From Avoscillospira sp045530865 (GTDB lineage: Bacteria; Bacillota; Clostridia; Oscillospirales; Oscillospiraceae): a DNA stretch of 47,412 nucleotides. The notes beneath the pieces were generated by a model. That model was not told the origin of the DNA. It did not search any database and worked only from the letters and a program-made list of their open reading frames with translations. Shown here piece after piece: positions 31,783-38,182 of the stretch. A program made the translations under genes and the position numbers. The stretch covers positions 1 to 47,412 of the forward strand of contig JAZSCX010000009.1 of the NCBI GenBank assembly GCA_045530865.1. The letters are read 5' to 3'. Each line of letters begins with the position of its first letter. The stretch's first letter is position 1.

Positions 31783-31913
31783 TTAATCCTCTCGATCCGT
31801 TTTTGAATTGGTTTGTTGCATTTCAAAGTGTAATCCCTGCTCCGGCTTATTCATTTCTGATGTTGGTTCTTGCAATTTTTTTCCTTTCTTCTATTTTTAG
31901 GTGGTTCTTATGA
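31779..31913 (+). CDS. Small membrane protein of the prophage, TTG start
   Basis: 44 residues: a polar start MINPLDPFLNW followed by a hydrophobic segment SFLMLVLAIFFLSSIFRW. The TTG at 31779 overlaps the preceding stop and follows AGGAGG at 8 nt. The size is that of minor tip proteins (pVII/pIX type). The stop overlaps the next ATG. Confidence 0.65.
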   Translation: MINPLDPFLNWFVAFQSVIPAPAYSFLMLVLAIFFLSSIFRWFL

Positions 31914-32050
31914 GAGATCTTGCTACATTATTTTTTGGTTTCCTGCCTCCTTTTTTTCAAGTTCTTACATTGATAGCTATTGTAATTCTTGTTGCAATTG
32001 TTTTATTTAAGATAGTTGCTTTGATTTGGGATGCTCTTCCCTTTGTGTAG
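31910..32050 (+). CDS. Small membrane protein of the prophage
   Basis: 46 residues MRDLATLFFGFLPPFFQVLT followed by the membrane segment IAIVILVAIVLFKIVALIW. The ATG overlaps the preceding stop (ATGA). Candidate minor coat protein by size and place. Confidence 0.65.
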   Translation: MRDLATLFFGFLPPFFQVLTLIAIVILVAIVLFKIVALIWDALPFV

Positions 32051-32058
32051 GTGATTAT

Positions 32059-32283
32059 ATGCAGGATTTCTTATTAGCTGCAGAGTTCCTTTTTAATACT
32101 GGATGGGTGTTTCTGACTTCTTTTAATCTTCCCGGTGTTAATTTTACTCCTTTACAGGCTCTCTTTGGTGCTTCGTTTGTTGTTGTCTCCATTAAGTTCC
32201 TTAGATCTGTTGTAGGCCGTCTCTCCGGTGGTGGTCATCGTTCGCATGGTGGGGTCAGCTCTCCCCCTCAAGTTAAATCGTGA
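32059..32283 (+). CDS. Membrane protein of the prophage with Gly/His-rich tail
   Basis: 74 residues MQDFLLAAEFLFNTGWVFLT with a second hydrophobic stretch ALFGASFVVVSIKFL and a tail GGGHRSHGGVSSPPQ. I chose ATG 32059 after TAGGTGAT; the frame extends to 32026 inside the previous gene. Possibly a pVI-like or coat protein. Confidence 0.6.
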   Translation: MQDFLLAAEFLFNTGWVFLTSFNLPGVNFTPLQALFGASFVVVSIKFLRSVVGRLSGGGHRSHGGVSSPPQVKS

Positions 32284-32291
32284 GGTGTGCT

Positions 32292-32786
32292 ATGAATGTT
32301 TTTAGGAAGTGTGTCACTTTTCTTTTGTTTTCTGCTCTTCTCTTTGGCTGCTGTATCAGTGTGGGCGCTGCTCCTCTGATCGATCCCTTGACCGGTGAGG
32401 TGCTTTATGAGATGGATGATCCGTCATACTCTGTATCAGATCCGGAGATTTTTGCGGTCGAAGATACCGTATCCTCTCCGGAAGTTGTTGAAGAAGATCT
32501 TCTCAGTGATGATGTGGTTGAGCCTGTTGCTGATCCTCTTGATGGCTCTATATCACTTTATGCTAATGCTCCTATCGAATCCGGAGATACTTCCGGGCTT
32601 AAAGCGGTTCTTTTAGATCTGCTGGGTCCTTATGAGCCTATTCTTTTTACATACTCTTATGGTACGAACAGTACAGGTAGAGAAGTCTTTCAAGATGATG
32701 TTTGGCTCTGCAGCTTTTGGCTGCTTGCCATTATGGTTTTCTGTCTCTTTAGAATGATCGGAGGTTGGTTGACACGGAAGAAATGA
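32292..32786 (+). CDS. Secreted, C-terminally anchored phage protein
   Basis: 164 residues: signal peptide MNVFRKCVTFLLFSALLFGC, an acidic ectodomain (DPEIFAVEDTVSSPEVVEED) and a C-terminal membrane anchor (LCSFWLLAIMVFCLFRMIGG) with the basic end WLTRKK. Signal plus C-terminal anchor is the layout of pIII- or pVI-like minor virion proteins. GAGGTG precedes the ATG at 32292. It overlaps the next gene by 4 bp. Confidence 0.7.
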   Translation: MNVFRKCVTFLLFSALLFGCCISVGAAPLIDPLTGEVLYEMDDPSYSVSDPEIFAVEDTVSSPEVVEEDLLSDDVVEPVADPLDGSISLYANAPIESGDTSGLKAVLLDLLGPYEPILFTYSYGTNSTGREVFQDDVWLCSFWLLAIMVFCLFRMIGGWLTRKK

Positions 32787-32911
32787 AATCCTTTGCTCTG
32801 TGGTTCTTTGAGCAGATCCCGGCCTTCCTGATGGCTGAACCTATTTGTTATTTCGTTGGTATGGCATTGCTGTTATTTGCGATCCACTGTTTTGTGCAGT
32901 TGATTAAATAA
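32783..32911 (+). CDS. Small membrane protein of the prophage
   Basis: 42 residues MKSFALWFFEQIPAFLMAEP with one membrane segment ICYFVGMALLLFAIHCFVQ. The ATG overlaps the stop of the preceding gene. Too short for family recognition. Confidence 0.6.
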   Translation: MKSFALWFFEQIPAFLMAEPICYFVGMALLLFAIHCFVQLIK

Positions 32912-32933
32912 TATTAAGAAAGGTGAGATTTTT

Positions 32934-33125
32934 GTGTTTTTGACGTCTACTGCTACTGTCGGCTCTCTCGTTGGTAATGCCGGCGAGATCGTGACGGCAG
33001 GCCTTGGCTGGGTTGGTAATGTGGTATCTACTGTTACCGGCAGCCCTCTGATCCTGCTGTTTGTGATCCTGCCTCTGGTCGGTCTGGGTATTGGCCTGTT
33101 CCGGCGTCTGATCAACGTCCAGTAA
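32934..33125 (+). CDS. Major coat protein candidate, copy 1 (pVIII-like)
   Basis: 63 residues from a GTG start after AAAGGTGAG: MFLTSTATVGSLVGNAGEIV, then one membrane segment and the basic end ILPLVGLGIGLFRRLINVQ. An amphipathic N-terminus, one membrane helix and a positively charged C-terminus that binds DNA are the pVIII plan. The C-terminal 19 residues are identical to copy 2, 12 bp downstream. No cleaved signal peptide is obvious. Confidence 0.72.
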   Translation: MFLTSTATVGSLVGNAGEIVTAGLGWVGNVVSTVTGSPLILLFVILPLVGLGIGLFRRLINVQ

Positions 33126-33137
33126 GGAGGTGTAACT

Positions 33138-33305
33138 ATGGCTGATCTGCTTTCTTCTGCTGGTTCTATTGTCACTGAGGCTCTGAGCTGGGTTACTGAG
33201 GTTGTCGGTACCGTTACCGGTAATCCTCTGCTCACTCTGTTCTGCATCCTGCCTCTGGTCGGTCTGGGCATTGGCCTCTTCCGTCGTCTGATCAACGTAC
33301 AGTAA
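33138..33305 (+). CDS. Major coat protein candidate, copy 2 (pVIII-like)
   Basis: 55 residues MADLLSSAGSIVTEALSWVT, then the same ILPLVGLGIGLFRRLINVQ end as copy 1. A good AGGAGG site and ATG suggest stronger translation than copy 1, which has GTG. Directly followed by a strong terminator, as with the major coat gene of Ff phages. The two are tandem duplicates. Confidence 0.72.
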   Translation: MADLLSSAGSIVTEALSWVTEVVGTVTGNPLLTLFCILPLVGLGIGLFRRLINVQ

Positions 33306-33357
33306 ATATAAGCCCTCACACGCCCCATCAAAACAGGGGCGTGTGGGGCTTATATTT
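33304..33357 (+). terminator. Terminator after the coat genes
   Basis: 33304-33326 pairs with 33336-33357 over 22 bp with one bulged T, a 9-nt loop and T residues after it. It would end the high-level coat transcript and reduce expression of the assembly gene downstream. Confidence 0.85.
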
Positions 33358-33373
33358 AACATGAGGTTTTTTT

Positions 33374-34090
33374 ATGGTTTTGATAATTATTTTGCTTTTG
33401 CTTTTTTCTTTGAGGTTTATATGGGCTGCGTATACTCGCCGGTTCGTTAATCCTTATAGGCTGCATTTCCTTTTTGGTAAAAAGGGTTCTGGTAAGAGTA
33501 CCTATATGGTTAAGATGATGGTTAGATATATCAATAAGGGTTGGAATGTATATACAGATATGTCTGATGTCAATCTTCCCGGTGTTCGCATTATTGATGG
33601 ATCTGATCTCGGTGCTTTTATTCCTGAACCGAATTCTGTTGTATTTCTTGATGAAGCTGGTATTCGTTTCGATAGTCGAAATTTTAAGAATTTCCCTCCG
33701 GAGCTGCGTGACTTCTTCAAGTTACAAAGAAAATATAGATCTATTGTATACATGAATTCTCAGTCATTCGATGTAGATAAGAAAATCAGAGATCTTACTG
33801 ACTATATGTATCTTCAGGTCAATATCCTCCGGATCTTCAGTATTGGCAAGCGGATAGACCGCAAGGTTGCCCTCGTTGAAAGTACTGCTCAAGGTGATAG
33901 CCGGATCGCCGAGGATCTCAAATTCTCTCCTTGGTGGCATTGGACTTTTACCCTTATTCCCAGATATGCAAAGTATTTTGAGAGTTTCGAAGCACCGGTC
34001 AGACCGTTCCTTTCTTTTACTGAGGTTGTCGAAGATCTCGGCAAACTGGTCGATAATAAAGTTCCCAGATTTGAGGAGGATGACGAATGA
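33374..34090 (+). CDS. Zot/pI-type virion assembly ATPase
   Basis: 238 residues with an N-terminal membrane segment (VLIIILLLLFSLRFIWAAY), Walker A LFGKKGSGKST and Walker B VVFLDEAGIRF. The family powers extrusion of filamentous phage through the membrane. In Ff pI the membrane segment lies after the ATPase domain; here it precedes it, and no secreted Zot tail is present, which suits a host without an outer membrane. GAGG lies in the gap after the coat terminator. Confidence 0.9.
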   Translation: MVLIIILLLLFSLRFIWAAYTRRFVNPYRLHFLFGKKGSGKSTYMVKMMVRYINKGWNVYTDMSDVNLPGVRIIDGSDLGAFIPEPNSVVFLDEAGIRFDSRNFKNFPPELRDFFKLQRKYRSIVYMNSQSFDVDKKIRDLTDYMYLQVNILRIFSIGKRIDRKVALVESTAQGDSRIAEDLKFSPWWHWTFTLIPRYAKYFESFEAPVRPFLSFTEVVEDLGKLVDNKVPRFEEDDE

Positions 34091-34254
34091 GGCATTATAT
34101 TGTAAAACGTATCAATTTGCTTGAGGGTGCTGCTCTGTTCTTTATGGGCTTTTCTGTAGCCTCTGGTAGTATTCTTTTTGGTTTGCTGTCCCTTGTCCTT
34201 GCTATTTTTCTGGATGCTCTCAATGGCTTCCTGCAGCGTGACAAAGGCAAGTGA
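34087..34254 (+). CDS. Small membrane protein, last prophage gene
   Basis: 55 residues MRHYIVKRINLLEGAALFFM, membrane segment FSVASGSILFGLLSLVLAIF and a polar end. The ATG overlaps the stop of the Zot-like gene, so it may be part of the assembly complex. It ends 10 bp before attR. Confidence 0.65.
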   Translation: MRHYIVKRINLLEGAALFFMGFSVASGSILFGLLSLVLAIFLDALNGFLQRDKGK

Positions 34255-34264
34255 CCAAAAAGGG

Positions 34265-34282
34265 TATTTTGTTGCGTTCGTA
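34265..34282. repeat. attR: right hybrid of the recombination site
   Basis: TATTTTGTTGCGTTC is repeated from attL (28166-28180); the host side continues GTA. ATTTTGTTGCGTTCGTA (34266-34282) is the perfect inverse complement of the host arm at 28146-28162. Confidence 0.85.
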
Positions 34283-34329
34283 ATTCGAATGGATAGATTT
34301 CAAGGCTGGCCTTCCCTTTTTGATTCTGG

Positions 34330-34358
34330 TTGATTTTTATGCAGTAAAAAGCTATGAT
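34330..34358 (+). promoter_or_regulatory. Promoter of the HD-domain gene
   Basis: TTGATT (34330-34335) and TATGAT (34353-34358) are 17 bp apart, followed by AAGGAGG and the ATG at 34379. Confidence 0.6.
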
Positions 34359-34378
34359 ATTAAAAAGGAGGAATTTAT

Positions 34379-34957
34379 ATGCTTGAATATCTGCCCCGTG
34401 AAGCTGCTTGGCAGCTTTTGACGACCTTTAATCAGGAACCCTTCCATCTGCAGCATGCAGTTACTCTGGAAGCTGTGATGCGCTGGTTTGCAAATGATCT
34501 TGGTTTTGCTGAGGATGCCGCATTCTGGGCTACAGTTGGTTTACTGCATGATGTGGACTATGAACAGTGGCCTGAGGAGCACTGTAAAAAAGCACCGGAA
34601 CTTCTTTATTCTGCAGGCTGTAACGATATCTTTGTTCATGCGGTTTGCAGCCACGCCTATGGTCTGTGTTCTGATGTAGAACCGGAACACATGATGGAAA
34701 AAGTCTTGTTCGCTGTAGATGAGCTGACCGGTTTGATCGGCGCTGCTGCACGGATGCGTCCCTCGAAAAGCTGCAAGGACATGGAGTTGTCCAGCCTAAA
34801 GAAGAAATTCAAAGACAAAAAGTTTGCCGCCGGCTGTTCCCGTGACGTGATCAAAACAGGCGCTGAGCAGTTGGGCTGGGAGTTGGATCACTTGCTCGCC
34901 AAAACACTGGAGGCTATGGCTGTCTGTGAAGATGAAATTGCAGCCGCATTTGCATAA
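34379..34957 (+). CDS. HD-domain hydrolase
   Basis: 192 residues. FHLQHAVTLEAVMRW supplies a His and GLLHDVDYEQWPEEH the HD pair, with a later conserved Asp in FAVDELTGLIGA. HD-domain proteins are metal-dependent phosphohydrolases, often of nucleotides; the substrate here is unknown. A strong AAAGGAGG precedes the ATG. It is the first host gene right of the prophage and should be intact. Confidence 0.85.
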   Translation: MLEYLPREAAWQLLTTFNQEPFHLQHAVTLEAVMRWFANDLGFAEDAAFWATVGLLHDVDYEQWPEEHCKKAPELLYSAGCNDIFVHAVCSHAYGLCSDVEPEHMMEKVLFAVDELTGLIGAAARMRPSKSCKDMELSSLKKKFKDKKFAAGCSRDVIKTGAEQLGWELDHLLAKTLEAMAVCEDEIAAAFA

Positions 34958-34959
34958 AA

Positions 34960-34998
34960 AACGGACATCGGCACTTCCCTGTCGATGTCCAATTTTTA
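34960..34998. terminator. Bidirectional terminator
   Basis: GGACATCGG and its partner CGATGTCC form a stem with A and T flanks between the convergent HD-domain and ArsC-like genes. Confidence 0.7.
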
Positions 34999-35337
34999 TT
35001 CCCATGTTTTCCAGATATCAGGACAATAGCCGGCTGTTGCTTTTGCACCGTTTCTGACGATGGGACAGCGCATAAGCTTCGGATTGTCAAATACCTTGTC
35101 CTCTTTTGCTATGGGATCGTCCATATAGCGCATGAGATCAATATCCGGATGTTTCAAATCCCAGTCGATCAGGTTATCAATGCCCTTGACTGCCTTCAAA
35201 ACGCTGTCAAATTCCTTGCCGGACATGCCGTATTTGACAAGGTCGATGCTTTGAAATTTGATTTTGCGCTCCTTAAAATAACGCTCAGCTTTTTTCGTAT
35301 CAAAGCTTTTTGCGGTTCCCCAGATCTGAATATTCAT
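34996..35337 (-). CDS. ArsC/Spx-family protein without the active cysteine
   Basis: 113 residues MNIQIWGTAKSFDTKKAERY, then RCPIVRNGAKATAGYCPDIW. The fold and MRCPIV end are those of ArsC/Spx proteins. The position where arsenate reductases have the N-terminal catalytic Cys (CxTCKKA) reads SFDTKKA, so it is probably not an arsenate reductase. The ATG overlaps the truA stop (ATGA). Function unknown. Confidence 0.82.
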   Translation of the reverse strand: MNIQIWGTAKSFDTKKAERYFKERKIKFQSIDLVKYGMSGKEFDSVLKAVKGIDNLIDWDLKHPDIDLMRYMDDPIAKEDKVFDNPKLMRCPIVRNGAKATAGYCPDIWKTWE

Positions 35338-36074
35338 CTGTACTCCACCTCCATCAGACACAAGCCCCTCGCGGGCGCTGTCATACCGGCCTCTACCCTG
35401 CTTTTCCCGTCAAAAATCTCCGGGATTTTCTGCGGCTGCAAGATTCCGCGCCCCACATCCAAAAGGGTTCCCACCATGATACGTACCATATTATACAGGA
35501 AGCCGTCTCCGGTGATCCGGAACTGCAATTCCTCTCCCCTACAGTCTATATCAAGCGCATAGATCGTGCGTACAGAACTCTTTTTGAAGTGCTTATTGGA
35601 GCAGAAAGCAAGGAAATCATGTGTTCCAAGAAAATACGTTCCTGCTTCTTTCATGGCGCTGAGGTCAAATTTCTCCGCCACAGGCCATACATATTTGCGT
35701 TCAAATACACAGGGATTTTCGGAATTCCAGATCCGATAGAGATAGGTCTTTCTGGATGCGTGATAACGGCTGTGAAATCTGGAATCCACCTCTTCAACAC
35801 GCAGAACACCAATATCCTCCGGCAGGTACTGCCGCAGGTAGCTGCATATTTCCGAGCAGGACATGGACGTATTGGCGTGAAAATTTGCCACCTGCCCTCT
35901 AGCGTGGACGCCGGCATCAGTCCTTCCACTGCCGATCACTTCGACCGGAGTGCCAACCATTTTTGTCAGAACGGCCTCCAGCTTTCCTTGTATGGTTTGA
36001 TCAGAGTTACCCAATCGCTGCCAGCCTTTATAGCGGGTTCCGTCATAGGCAAGAAAAAGCTTAAAATTGCGCAT
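35334..36074 (-). CDS. truA: tRNA pseudouridine synthase A
   Basis: 246 residues starting MRNFKLFLAYDGTRYKGWQR. The catalytic Asp is in GSGRTDAGVHARGQVANFHA. TruA makes pseudouridine at positions 38-40 of the tRNA anticodon arm. The ATG at 36074 is 1 bp from the stop of the small upstream gene and follows GGAGG. It overlaps the ArsC-like gene. Confidence 0.96.
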   Translation of the reverse strand: MRNFKLFLAYDGTRYKGWQRLGNSDQTIQGKLEAVLTKMVGTPVEVIGSGRTDAGVHARGQVANFHANTSMSCSEICSYLRQYLPEDIGVLRVEEVDSRFHSRYHASRKTYLYRIWNSENPCVFERKYVWPVAEKFDLSAMKEAGTYFLGTHDFLAFCSNKHFKKSSVRTIYALDIDCRGEELQFRITGDGFLYNMVRIMVGTLLDVGRGILQPQKIPEIFDGKSRVEAGMTAPARGLCLMEVEYR

Positions 36075-36075
36075 A

Positions 36076-36186
36076 TTATTCCTCCAGAATTTCATGAACC
36101 TCCCGCATGTTATCGGCGGAAAAGAGGAACTCCCCTTCCGGGCTGTAAACTTCCACATGACCTCGGACGTATTTGATCTGAACCAT
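36076..36186 (-). CDS. Small unknown gene before truA
   Basis: 36 residues MVQIKYVRGHVEVYSPEGEF followed by LFSADNMREVHEILEE. GGAGTG precedes the ATG. It ends 1 bp before truA and is clearly coupled to it. Similar short proteins occur in clostridia, but I know no function. Confidence 0.7.
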   Translation of the reverse strand: MVQIKYVRGHVEVYSPEGEFLFSADNMREVHEILEE

Positions 36187-36253
36187 ACTGCACACTCCTT
36201 ACTTGAGGATGTCTGTAGTATAATGCAAAATATGTCCGATAAATCGTACCAAA

Positions 36254-36284
36254 AATCAGACCTCCCGCAGAGAGAGGTCTGATT
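36254..36284. terminator. Terminator of the SLH-protein gene
   Basis: AATCAGACCTC and GAGGTCTGATT close a 9-nt loop right after the end of the minus-strand gene at 36288. Confidence 0.75.
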
Positions 36285-36287
36285 AAA

Positions 36288-37832
36288 TTACTGAATATCG
36301 TACAGGTCGCGAATATGATACATACGGCTTACAATCGCACTTAATTCCGCACGGGTCAGGTTTTTAGTCGGACGGAAGGTGCCGTCAGGATAGCCATCGG
36401 AAATACCAAAATCATAAAGGGTTGCAACGTATTCGTCAGTCGTATCGGTGAACACGGTGTGATCGTACAGGCGGCTAAGCTTCATGGCTTTGGCAACGAT
36501 TTTTGCCATCAATCCTCTGTTAATTGGAACATCCAGATCGGTGATCTCTCCACGGACAATGATACCCTCATCCAGTGCCAGATTCATGAAGTTTCTGGCC
36601 CAGTGAGACGCGACCTTAGGCGGCTGCTCATAACCGGAAGCCAGCAGAATCATCTTCAGGGCCTGTCCGGTGGTAACCGTATCGTCCGGGCGGAAAGTCT
36701 TATCGGGGAAACCGTCAATATTTCCAAGCGTGTAGAGCTGACAAACATACGGATAGTGCCAGTCGTCTGCCTTCATATCGGAGAAAACGGTGGTGACATC
36801 AATCAGCTCTTTGGCTCCGCCTACGTAATCTGTTTGTCCAATGGAGGGGTTGTCTGTAGGTTTATAGGAATCAGCGGCAAAAAACAGTTCCGGATCTTCC
36901 TGCACATCGCTGAACCGGGCATAGACCGTAAGACGGTCTTCCTGGCCCACAATTGAGGAAGCGGTGATTTTTTGCCCATCTTCAGTATACCAGCCAACAA
37001 AGTAAGGCAGCATGGGATCCTCGGATTCAGCACCGAACAGGATCTGATAGGGCTTGCCTTCCTCATAATAACCGATATCGGTTTCTACCTCACCGTTGTC
37101 TGCTTCGAAAATGACGGTGCAGAATTTCTCTTCCACGGCATCGAGCTGATAAGCGCCGAAGAGAAACAGCTTGATCTCCTGAATTCTTCTGGAAACCAGA
37201 ATATCCAGAATTTCCGTGCCTGCATGGCAATAGACACCCATGGCGCTGGCAAATTCGTTGACGGTGTAATTGCCGCTGATTAGAAGAGATGTCAGACGGG
37301 TGTCTTCCTTCATCCACGAATTGCCAAGATTGTATGTAAAACTCATCAGTGCATCGTACTGATACTGATTGACGGAAACACTGTATTTAGTCAGGAACTG
37401 ATCCAGAGTTTCCTCAACCTCATCCAGAACATACAGCATCAGCGCTTCCGCTTTTTCTTCCTTCAGAATGTAGTTGGGATAGGAGCTGCTGAGGACCATC
37501 TCCATATCAGATTCGGAAATATCCAGCTTATCGTAATACTTTCTCAGATATTTGGTGTTGCATCCATATCCGATAGAATACTGCAGATAGTCTCCTTTGG
37601 GCTTCTGCAGATAACCTTCCATCTTCTTTACCATTTCCACACAGGAGGGGCTGACCCGCAGTGTGCCGGTAAAGTAGGGATTATCAATGGAAGAATCAAA
37701 ATCCGGAATATACTCGTCTCCCACGATGATGGATCCGCCGGACAGAGGATCCGAGGGAATCGCAAATGCGGAAACGGTCAGTGCGGCTGCCATAAGAATC
37801 AAAACAGCACTGCGCAGAAAACATCGTCTCAT
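36288..37832 (-). CDS. Secreted lysozyme-like protein with SLH domains
   Basis: 514 residues: signal peptide MRRCFLRSAVLILMAAALTV then SAFA. A GH24-type (phage lysozyme-like) domain at about 50-210 includes KKMEGYLQKPKGDYLQYSIG and YGCNTKY. An InlB-like repeat follows (PYFVGWYTEDGQKITASSI). At the C-terminus are three SLH domains (VFSDMKADDWHYPYVCQLYT, ASHWARNFMNLALDEGI, YDFGISDGYPDGTFRPTKN). SLH domains hold proteins to the wall, so it probably remodels peptidoglycan at the surface. The ATG at 37832 has AAAGGAG before it. Confidence 0.85.
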   Translation of the reverse strand: MRRCFLRSAVLILMAAALTVSAFAIPSDPLSGGSIIVGDEYIPDFDSSIDNPYFTGTLRVSPSCVEMVKKMEGYLQKPKGDYLQYSIGYGCNTKYLRKYYDKLDISESDMEMVLSSSYPNYILKEEKAEALMLYVLDEVEETLDQFLTKYSVSVNQYQYDALMSFTYNLGNSWMKEDTRLTSLLISGNYTVNEFASAMGVYCHAGTEILDILVSRRIQEIKLFLFGAYQLDAVEEKFCTVIFEADNGEVETDIGYYEEGKPYQILFGAESEDPMLPYFVGWYTEDGQKITASSIVGQEDRLTVYARFSDVQEDPELFFAADSYKPTDNPSIGQTDYVGGAKELIDVTTVFSDMKADDWHYPYVCQLYTLGNIDGFPDKTFRPDDTVTTGQALKMILLASGYEQPPKVASHWARNFMNLALDEGIIVRGEITDLDVPINRGLMAKIVAKAMKLSRLYDHTVFTDTTDEYVATLYDFGISDGYPDGTFRPTKNLTRAELSAIVSRMYHIRDLYDIQ

Positions 37833-37865
37833 GTAAGAGCTCCTTTCGGAAAATGCTGTTTTGTT

Positions 37866-37894
37866 ATTATAACATAAAAAGTTACAAAATGCAA
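37866..37894 (-). promoter_or_regulatory. Promoter of the SLH-protein gene
   Basis: TTGCAT (37894-37889) and TATAAT (37871-37866), 17 bp apart, on the minus strand, about 33 bp before the ATG. Confidence 0.7.
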
Positions 37895-37984
37895 CCATTA
37901 ACATAACTGCACGTTTTTGCGGTTATATGTCCAAATTATCGTACATATTCTGCGGTATCCTTTGAACACAAGGAGGGATACAGA

Positions 37985-38182
37985 ATGAATAATGTAATTG
38001 AACTTTCCCACTACCGGAAACCGGAACCCTTTGACTATAAAGCATATAACCGCAGAGCGGAAGTTCGTTTCCGCAACAGCGAGATCCGTACGTGGATCCT
38101 GCAGCTGACAGAGACTTTGGTCACGGCAGCCATCGGCGTGTGTACCGTATTCTGCGTAATTCTGGCCTTTACCATGCTGTAA
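37985..38182 (+). CDS. Small C-terminal membrane protein
   Basis: 65 residues MNNVIELSHYRKPEPFDYKA, polar start, then one C-terminal membrane segment TAAIGVCTVFCVILAFTML. AAGGAGG precedes the ATG. Overlaps the end of the convergent decarboxylase-like gene by 14 bp. No family known to me. Confidence 0.7.
   Translation: MNNVIELSHYRKPEPFDYKAYNRRAEVRFRNSEIRTWILQLTETLVTAAIGVCTVFCVILAFTML

Larger units (their letters stand above)
28166..34279 (+). mobile_element. Filamentous phage (inovirus) prophage
   Basis: A 6.1-kb segment bounded by the 15-bp direct repeat TATTTTGTTGCGTTC. It has the inovirus gene set: repressor, ssDNA-binding protein, HUH replication protein, secreted coiled-coil protein, small membrane proteins, two coat proteins and the Zot/pI ATPase. 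The size is typical. No integrase or transposase lies inside, and no secretin is present, as expected for a phage of a monoderm host. Coding-strand bases are markedly rich in T, especially at third positions, unlike the neighbours. Confidence 0.92.

Noticed and set aside
35310..36176. 288-codon plus-strand frame opposite truA
   Set aside because: TruA is clearly the real gene (catalytic Asp motif, ribosome site, coupled neighbours).
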